NCBI GenBank assembly: GCA_033239005.1
Contig: BSQZ01000040.1
Location: 4,770,099 to 4,834,098, forward strand
Direction of reading: 5' to 3'
From: Lamellibrachia satsuma
Taxonomy: Eukaryota; Annelida; Polychaeta; Sabellida; Siboglinidae
Length of the DNA stretch: 64,000 nucleotides
Shown: positions 25,016-64,000 of the stretch, piece by piece
How the letters are laid out: each line of letters begins with the position of its first letter
How positions within the stretch are numbered: the first letter of the stretch is position 1
Notes under the pieces: generated by a model
Database searches by the model: none
Seen by the model: only the letters and a program-made list of their open reading frames with translations
What the model was told of the DNA's origin: nothing
Translations under genes and position numbers: made by a program

Positions 25016-26384
25016 GTTTGTATGTTTTATGTTTTGCTACTAACTGACATATGCTAAGATGGTCAACATTTGGACGAGGTTAGCGGTTTCTAACAAAACA
25101 CCCCCAGTTTGATGTATTTAGTGAAAACTCGTCACTACCTGGGTATCAGATATTGGTGAACAGTGTGTATTTTTATGTCATGCTCTATATTCATAAGAAA
25201 TGTCATGCTCGTTACGCCCTATATGTGTTGCTAAAATTGTGGTACCCGGTTAGTAACCAGTTTTGTACCAGTTGTCGTTATTAGAACTTGAAACAGGAAA
25301 GCAATAACTTGCGCACAAAGAGTACAACTATAGTTTGAAGTAACGCAAGGTATGATCCGACTGCTGTCCAGCACCCCATCGAAAGAACTTTGGTGAAAAA
25401 ATGCCAAAGAATTTACGTCCTGGAAGATATTTTGCATACAATACATTGACACCAATTTTAAATTTGTATTGATTTTGAGAAGGTCCCCAATGAGCGGCGC
25501 GGTGCAGCTCCAGCGAGAGAAAATTTATGGGTAGCAATAATTGTCAGCCGTTTTTACAAGTGACACGTTTATTCACGCCGTGTTATTGAGGTATGGATGC
25601 GGGCGACTCGTCGAAAGCTGGTAGACTTAGTCATGAATGCGGTTTAGCCGCTCTGTTGAAGCTGTTAACGTTTCCAGCCCGATTATGCTGGTTATTTAAT
25701 CTCACATTAGTCCAGGGGTCGCCTTCTCGATTAGTATGTTTAAGTTTTAGTGCATACTTCCCGATGTTTTCACAACTGTTGTTTTCGTGGCAGTTAATTG
25801 CAACTTTAATTTGAAACAATTATTTAAACTGTGCAGTCACCCAGTGGGCGCATACGCCAACGGGCGATTACCGTGTTATTGCAACTGGGTATAGTGCACT
25901 ATGGACGTTTGTGGACCAGACCATGAAACTATGCCTAATTGTCGGGAACGATTACACAAGGTATCATGTAAGCACTTGTGACTCTCGGAACAACAACAAC
26001 AGCAACAACAGCAAAAACAACAACAACAACAACATATCCATGCCCATGAGCAGCACAGCCAGTTTTAACTTTTTATTTAAAAAAACCTATTTCAAGAAGA
26101 GATTTACACAATGTTTGATTATGACATTCCAATGTAAAATATATTCACAAATGCTCTATCGTCTTCCTCGATATTCCACATGGACTTACTGGAGTCGAGA
26201 GGAGCACGTAAACAAACATACCGTGACCACGGTTTGACGGTCATACTTGTCAATCATTTAGGGTATTCGTCAAATAATGCAGTATCCAGTTGTACACATG
26301 GTCAAGTTTGTGTTAGATTTGCCCATTTATATAATCAAATTAGCCGTGGATTGCACAACAGTTCAATGTTAAGCTGGTCTAACG
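25016..26384. other. Gene-free stretch
   Basis: No supported exon. A short (AAC)n tract occurs near 25,990-26,035. Confidence 0.5.
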
Positions 26385-26535
26385 AGAGGACGGCAGTTCT
26401 AGTTCACCTGCAGTCGATGCGAAGCTTCGCCGACCTGGTTCACCCCACGATGCCTGTGTCTTTCGGAAGAGACACTACAAACCGTTGGTCCCACTTACCT
26501 GGTGTCAATGTCAAAGACAGTAAAATATCCCACGC
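26385..26535 (-). mobile_element. SINE-like repeat, copy A
   Basis: The reverse complement shares order and sequence with 62195-62345 and 49120-49260. Shared blocks are GGGACCAACGG, CTCTTCCGAAAGA-x-ACAGG, GTGGGGTGAAC and CTGCCGT-type segments. It is present once here, in the orientation opposite to the other two copies. Confidence 0.6.
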
Positions 26536-27112
26536 ACAGGGGGTAAACGTGTAAGGTGTCGCTGACAAATATCATAACACAGTACGACAAGGCCAGGCGA
26601 CGTCCGCGGGATTTGTTTAAAGGGCAGTTTCTTGCATGATGACATATCATTTCGACAAAGAATCTTTATATTTATCAAAATGTCCATTTTCAATCGACAA
26701 CTATGATATAATTGCATATAATCAGTTAATAAATGTATTAGATAATGTATTTAACACTACTAGTAAACGATCTACTAGCTTTACAAGACCTAATTATGTT
26801 ATTCAAATCCAGGAGGGAACTGCCCCCTTGCCTGTTCCGGACCCACATGGCAATGCCCCATAGTGCATATATCATATGTGCTATATACGAAGAAAGAAAC
26901 AATCTCTCCGCGAGGTGCGCGATCTCGATATAATGTCAACACTGGCATTGTGTACGTTTGCTCCAGTAAGAGCTGGTCCGGCGTTAATTGTCACGCCGCG
27001 TGGTTGTTGAAAGGCCGGTGCGTCAGTGTCATTTCGAGAAAAAATATATATATTATGAAATTTAAGTGCGCACCCCGAGAAATGTAAATACAGCGCCCAT
27101 GATAATTGTGTT

Positions 27113-27240
27113 GTTAAAGCGAAACAAAAAGTCATGGTCTTGAGGCTATGCACCTGAAAGAGTTTATAAAAATAATCATTTGCGACTACCATCAAGAATA
27201 TCACGCTAGTGGTTTTCTCAGAATTCGCTTAGACGTATTA
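27113..27240. mobile_element. Truncated copy of the 14832-type MITE
   Basis: It starts GTTAAAGCGAAACAAAAAGTCATGG and continues through GCTATGCACCTGAAAGAG, the same as the left ends at 14832 and 56981. The opposite end is not clear. Short tandem repeats (TATACACAAATG x3 near 27,255 and a block near 27,345-27,430) follow. Confidence 0.6.
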
Positions 27241-27439
27241 AACGCTGCGGGTATATACACAAATGTATATACACAAATGTATATACACAAATGACGAAAA
27301 CTCTTCAACCAAGTTCGCTGCTACGCCAGAGATGATCTAGTTTAGTAAACAAAGGCCAACACTTGTTACATAATTTAGTAAACAAAGTTACATAATTTAG
27401 TAAACAAAGGCCAACACTTGTTACATAGTTACAGAATGA

Positions 27440-28453
27440 CCATATCCTGCTGGTAGATATATGATTAAGTGTTTCCAAATATATTTTTATTTTGATGAGC
27501 GAATATTGCGTGACTAATGCACGCGTGACGCAGGGTTAGTAGACAGTCGGGGGTGGGGAGACGGATATCCTGAGTCAACATTTCAACTACACAAACACCA
27601 GAATGGGCACTATTTAGCATACATGTTGACTACTACTCACACTGTTATAACCGTCATTAAATGCCTCTTCTGACTGATTCTATTGCATTATAAGTCTACC
27701 CGCATTGGCTGTGCAACAACTCTGCACAGTTGACAGCGCATTAATCACAGCTTCCAGTTATGACTCTACACGATGCGTACTGCGCGCAACGTCTCTTTTG
27801 AAAGCCCAAGCCTGACATTTGGTAAATATAGCCAATGGTTTCAATGTTTACGTAAGCGCCCAGATTGTGATTGACGATCAGGTGTGATTTGATGAGTGTC
27901 TCGTGCAGTTGTGGGGCCCAGTAATCGCCACACGGATAAATGTGTAGATGCAAAACTCAGCAAACGCCGACACGATAGGATCGTCACTGCCGTTTGTGTA
28001 ATAACGGAGACCCAGTGAAACACGGTTATTGACGCCTAATCTCTACAGGATAAACATGATGTATTCGTCCGTCGCAAATCGCGCTGGCTGTATGATTCCA
28101 AACTCCATGACTTGCCTTGGTTATTCTGATTGTAGGGACACGTGATCGTTTCCCTGTCATCTCTCATTCGTTACAACATTTGTTATACTTTCCAGCTGCA
28201 GATTGACTTGTTGTGGTCGATCGGATCGTAATGTTTAAAATCTGTTCTAATTATCAACATTGTCTAAAACAGAGAACACACATTCGGGGATGGTATATCA
28301 GCATCACGTTCACGTCCAATGATGACAACACTTTGCGTTGAAACAAATAAGACCAACAGATCCGATAGAGAAAAGAAAAGTTAGAATTTGTTCTAGGCTT
28401 AAATAGATATGCAGTAAACATGCACACACAAATACTGTACATACACGCACTCA

Positions 28454-28485
<32 letters not shown>

Positions 28486-31019
28486 GGCAAACATTGTTCC
28501 ATTAAAACTCCATCCTCAACTTATTTAGTATGTCGCAAATCCGGTTTGTTGATGTCCTAATATGTAGTGTAGTGAATGCAAAAATGCCTATTTTTTCTAA
28601 GCATCGAAATAATTGATTTCAGTTCGTTAGATCAGGTTAGGTTCAAAGTAGTAAAAATCCAAAATGTTGAACACTGCGCAGGTCAATGATGATCATGGGC
28701 GGGACTTCAATACTCTTGCTGAACACATGACACAGTTTCACCAAATTTCACCAAGGGTGAAAATCAAGATTTTTTAGCATTTCGATTTTCACTTGACTTA
28801 ATTAACGCTTGAACAAGCATTACATAATTTAAAAGTTTGTCTGATAATTTCGCACAAAACTGCATAAAAAGATTGGACAAACGAGCTAGTATGTTACAGT
28901 GGATACTAGGTCGGTTAATTTGGTGTTTCGAAAAAATTAATTGAAATCAAGACTAGCGAAAACATCGAATTGAGGATGGATCTTTAATCAATTAAAATAT
29001 GTAACTACTTCTACGTAATCACTATTTGAACGGCATGCAACAAGCACGCACGCACACTCAAAATAATGGACACACACGGACTCACGCATGTTCATTAACT
29101 CAACCAACCGACACATGCGCACATGCACGTACGCGCACCATTTCACAATTTTGATGAGCGGAATCTGTCCGAAACATTATATTCGTGTTTCACCGTAACC
29201 TCTGACTAACACAGCAACATGTGAGTCACAACCGCATGACGTCGAAACTTGAAGTTCCAAAGTTCGTTTGATGGTTTGGCAAAATTAATTAATTTTACGT
29301 TACGTTAGTTATCCAACCCAAAATTGCGGGGCAAACACGTAGCTACTAATTGTTTTCTTGTTTTTAATAAAACATAAACAAACCTACATAAATAATTGGA
29401 CACGTTATTTACGAATCATCTGTGACTCGTCGCTTTGTATAATGAGCTTGTTAAATCTGAATATATTATGTATGGTAAGAATATACCAGCAGAATTACTC
29501 ATTCAATAATTTCAAAGAACGAACATAAGTTCTTCTTTAGTTTGCATCCAGGACGTCGCTGCTCTGTAAAACAAACATACCTATTTCTCCAATTATTCTA
29601 CCAACCTGCCACTTCTGAATTTGTTTACAAAACAATAAATTATCTCAACACTATAGACAATTGCATTAACACGTTGATCTTTGGTCGCAACAAAATTAGT
29701 TTTCGTCTACCTAATTAGTAAATAAATGTTTAGCCAGCATAAAAAAAATTATTAGCCCCCTAACTCCCCACTAGTGGCGCCACTCACAATTTCGATATGA
29801 TGTGTGACGCCGACATGGGGAGTGTGATTAGCCTCTTGTATTTTGACACACTCCCCTACGACTTGTTACGTCATTCAAACTGTGCACTGGAGTAACGTAA
29901 CAGTGTCAATTATGTGCAATTGATACTGGGAGATTTCTTGACTGACAACAATTTGGAGTTTTCCATATGAAATAAAGGTGTGCTGAACCTGCACATCAAA
30001 TTAATGTAAGTTGTCGCAGTGGTAAAATGGTTAGTGGCGCCACTATGCAGAGTATTTTTGGTACAACGATAGTCGCTAGATGGCGGCACAAGGCATCGAT
30101 TTGATTGTATTTTCTAAGCAATGTAAACATATCCGGAAAATTTAACAAGAATCTACATAATATCGTGGCAATCAGTGCGATTGAGAATTGAAATAACGCA
30201 GGCTGGTCCTCGGGGTTTTGAAAAGGGGGGTTCGCATGTACACAATCAGCCGTGGATATATATAAATTTATAAATGTCAGAAAATGTTTACAAATGAAGA
30301 TAATTCAAGTTGGGTTCGTTCGAATCCCCCAACCCCTCACAAGGACGGCCATGGGCGATGGCCCTAATTAAGCTAGGCCCTAGGGCCGTTCATAAGTGTT
30401 GACAGACATTTACTGGCCCTGGGCCTGCACATTAGCCGGTACCAGCCCGGAACGAGATTGAATGGCGAATTGCGTGGATTGCGTGATCTCTATATAGACT
30501 ATAACGATGTCACTAGAATGTGTAGATAGATGTCATAATGCAACTTTCCACCAAGTGGGAAATAATTACATGCACACTAACGTATGTTTTGGGCTTCCGG
30601 AACGATGACTTATTGACGAACGGCGTACCTTATCGATACAAAGCGTACTAAAGGGGAGGGACGTTAAAGCCCATGTATGTACGTACTAATTTTTGTAATT
30701 GTCGGTCGCATGCGTAATATGACCACCGTTTCGTCATGCAACACCGCACAATTATCACCAGAGACAAATGTTTGTAAACATATTATGATGGTTATTATTG
30801 TGCATCCTACACATGCTCTGTATATCGATGTTTTTCAATCTCCAATATTGTCGACATTTAAAGTACAAATTCTGGGAGAGGGAAATTCCCTAGTTGCAAC
30901 AAGCAACAACGCATAGACAAACCATAATAACTCAAAAGCAATACATTTAATTACTTGTAATTGATAGTTATTATTTTCATCAACGATCAATCATGTTTAA
31001 TTGTTAGTTTCGTTTATAA
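27440..31019. other. Gene-free stretch
   Basis: Nothing coding is supported. An (ACGC)n microsatellite lies at 28,447-28,487 and an ACGC/CACA-rich patch near 29,040-29,140. Two copies of the palindrome AGTGGCGCCACT occur at about 29,773 and 30,033. Confidence 0.5.
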
Positions 31020-31320
31020 AGGACCAGAGCATGAACCACACACTACTAATAGCAATTACCACAGGACATTCAAAACAGCCTTGCAGTCTGTTGCAAGTTT
31101 CAAGAAGTCACTACACAAATATGTGAATGCTACACCACCATTTTAAATATTCTTTATTTTATTTTATGCATGTTATGATTAAAATATTTATTTTTTAATC
31201 CTCTGTACAAATGTAAATATATATGTTGTATGATTGATATGTAAATGGCTTGGCAATCGAAAATAGTGTATAACTAAGTATATGTTACCGAGTGAAAGTT
31301 ATCAATCAATCAATCAATCT
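31020..31320 (+). mobile_element. LINE 3' end with (ATCA)n tail
   Basis: The translation near 31,075 reads TALQSVASFKKSLHKYV, the usual ORF2 terminus of a LINE. An AT-rich 3' UTR and the tail TTATCAATCAATCAATCAAT follow. It is 5' truncated. Confidence 0.65.
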
Positions 31321-32827
31321 GGTTGGAAAACTAATGTAACATAAAAAAGTAATATAAATGTATGTAAATTAATACATGTACCGTATTTGACCTATTAATT
31401 AAGCGTACCTGTCATAATTTTGTAATCAGCAGGAACCATAATTATTGTAATTTGTCTAGTGTGGAATAACTGAAGTGTTAAAAAGTTGGCACAACTTTTC
31501 AGTTGTTCTACACTAGTCACCAAATGACACCACTAGAGTTAAACAGTTACCTTATTATGCAAAGAAAAAATGCTGGGGTACACTTACAAGAACAGATTTA
31601 TTACAATTTTTTCATGGCTGAATTTTTTTCTGGCATACTGTATGTTTGTTAGGTCAAATACTGTACATGTGCATTCAACCCTTAAAGTATGTTTATCCAA
31701 ATGGTACTTCACAAACAACTATAGTATCTGTTCAAGTAACAACCAACAATCAAAGCCAGTAATTACTTCTTTTTATTGCAGCACAATCAAGTGGAATGCC
31801 TTCGAACCTTGTTTCTGCAAGAGCAATTGTACAACAACAGCCATTCCAGATGGAACTGTTTAAACACCACCAGCTAAAGTACATTCCACGAACTTGCGAG
31901 CTAGAGCACTTAACCATTCCGATGGAGTAATCTCAAGTTTTGTAGTACAACACTAAATAAATCATGAACATTTTAGACTTCGAGAAGCAATAGCAAAAAT
32001 AAATACAACCCTTTAAAGAAACACATAAAATAAATACCCTTATTAGTAAGAAGCAAGTAAACATTAAGTCTTTATTAAAGATGCAGGATATATGAAGCCA
32101 AACAATAATATCAACTGCTGGCGAAGAAGTGAGAAATTACATACAGGCTATTTATAATCATACATTATGAGAATGTTAACAATAACATAAGTAATACAAC
32201 CAGCAGAATGTCATTCTGACGTACATCATTCATTGTCACGTTCAGTTACACCTGGCTTAATGTCATAATACCCCCTCCTGTGATGTCTGATGCCTGATGT
32301 ATATCCAGGTGCCGATTCATGTGTACTGCATGTAACTTTGATTTGCTGATAAAACGTTGAAAGTCAAAATATGGCATATACAGTTGTACAAAGCTATATC
32401 ACCAGATTTCCTGAAATTTTATTAGCCAATGAATTGCAAGGTTTTACCATGTGTACTTTGGTTTAACTAGTACAAGATATAAAATAATTTATCAGCAGTC
32501 CGACAAGTTGATATCTCGTTCCATAGCAGACACATACAGAGATGAAGGAGGCAGACGGGTGACATTACATCAATTACAAACGACAAAGAATCAGCGTGAA
32601 GGTTTATATGCAACTAATCGTGAAGAGTATTAAGCAATTACCACGACTTGGCACAAAACAAGCCGAGGGTTGTAGCGTCACAGAGCTTTTCAGTACAGCT
32701 GGCAAGGTAAGCAGATTATCACAGTTATGAATGTCACAATTTAACAATTGACAGGTAAAGATATGTCATTAAGAAAGTACAAATCCTGCGGTAATTAAAG
32801 AGATGTAGTCTCGTAATCACTGCTTGT
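31321..32827. other. 3' flank of the ERICH3-like gene
   Basis: No other gene is seen. Minus-strand AATAAA signals, which could end the ERICH3-like transcript, occur for example at 32418-32423 (TTTATT on plus), about 400 bp past its stop codon, and further on near 32,070. Confidence 0.5.
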
Positions 32828-63405
<30,578 letters not shown>

Positions 63406-63462
63406 CTGCAAACAGAATGATTGCAGATAAGTAAATGGTATTTGTCTTGTGTTTAAGGATTT

Positions 63463-63541
<79 letters not shown>

Positions 63542-63551
63542 GTGTGTGTGT
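63463..63551. repeat. (TA)n/(TG)n microsatellite
   Basis: TA dinucleotides passing into TG, about 60 bp upstream of the exon 63312-63405. Beyond it to 64000 I find no exon. Confidence 0.95.
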
Positions 63552-64000
63552 GTATCCAGATGAGGAAATTATCATTAAAATGACCAAAACAAAATTAATA
63601 AGACAAATGGATATTGTTTTATTAAAACTTTTATGTTATTATTAAAATTAACCATTTCAGTGCCAGCCAGACGATTCTGTTTTGTAACATCTATTGCTTT
63701 TGGCTTGAAGCAATGTAACTGATGAAAACTACCCAGTGCAATTAAACGTTACAAAACAGTTGCATTCGCTAGCTGTTATGTTGATGATATGTATATTTGC
63801 CTGCCTTTGAGTGCAAAATAAAAAAACTATAGTTTGTAACCCAAAGCCAAAATGTTGTATCTTTACGAGCTTAAACGTATCGGATGACACTCAACGTGCA
63901 CATGTTAGTGAAAGTGAGTGATGTTGTGGTACCTGAGTATTATGTATCTGGAATTAAATAGAAAATTATAGAAATATATAGTTTACTTGGTGAAATGTGC

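Noticed and set aside
63406..64000. First exon of the ERICH3-like gene
   Set aside because: I looked on minus for an ATG followed by a phase-2 donor and found no convincing candidate; it is probably outside the window.

Overview
The window is genomic DNA from a eukaryote, most probably a marine invertebrate animal. The evidence is split genes with GT-AG introns, a nuclear-type tRNA, decayed LINEs of the CR1/L2 style, MITEs, a tRNA-derived SINE, abundant (TA)n, (TG)n and (ACGC)n microsatellites, long tandem repeats, and an orthologue of the vertebrate ciliary protein ERICH3. The sequence alone does not fix the phylum.

Left part (1-8,045). After a 680-bp GGT/GAT microsatellite comes a tRNA-Thr(CGU)-like gene and a 3 x 102 bp tandem repeat. 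Then two tandem copies (about 2.9 and 2.6 kb) of one plus-strand gene follow. Each copy has two exons and encodes a type I membrane protein: signal peptide, PAN/apple-like cysteine module, EGF-like module, threonine-rich mucin-like stalk, one membrane helix, and an acidic cytoplasmic tail supplied by exon 2. Both copies keep an IRF-type element next to a palindromic CRE just upstream of the ATG.

Centre-left (8,045-32,800). The 3' end of the second gene runs straight into a satellite of about 71 copies of a 92-bp unit, each with AATAAA. The single-copy relative of the unit is the 3' flank of the first gene. Next comes a broken CR1-like LINE with a nested MITE and a (TG)n/(TA)n tract, another MITE, several LINE 3' tails, SINE and MITE remnants, and one small minus-strand gene start at 22.2-23.0 kb (signal-peptide exon plus an exon resembling fibronectin type III). 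The rest is AT-rich DNA without recognisable genes.

Right part (32,828-63,405 and beyond). One large minus-strand gene fills this half. I reconstruct 17 coding exons with fully matching splice phases: 3,700 coding bases, at least 1,232 residues, with the first exon not found. The N-terminal half is clearly ERICH3 (conserved N-terminal helices and a DUF4590 domain). The middle is Ser/Glu-rich and disordered. The last three exons encode about nine ribonuclease-inhibitor-type leucine-rich repeats, an architecture I do not know from vertebrate ERICH3. Its introns carry a foldback element of about 3 kb, a hairpin element, a SINE, several minisatellites, and a 10 x 262-bp tandem array that repeats the gene's own 3' splice site.

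The observations most worth following are the ERICH3-LRR fusion, the amplified splice-acceptor array, the 3'-UTR-derived polyadenylation-signal satellite, the foldback element, and the duplicated PAN-EGF-mucin receptor genes with their conserved IRF/CRE module.
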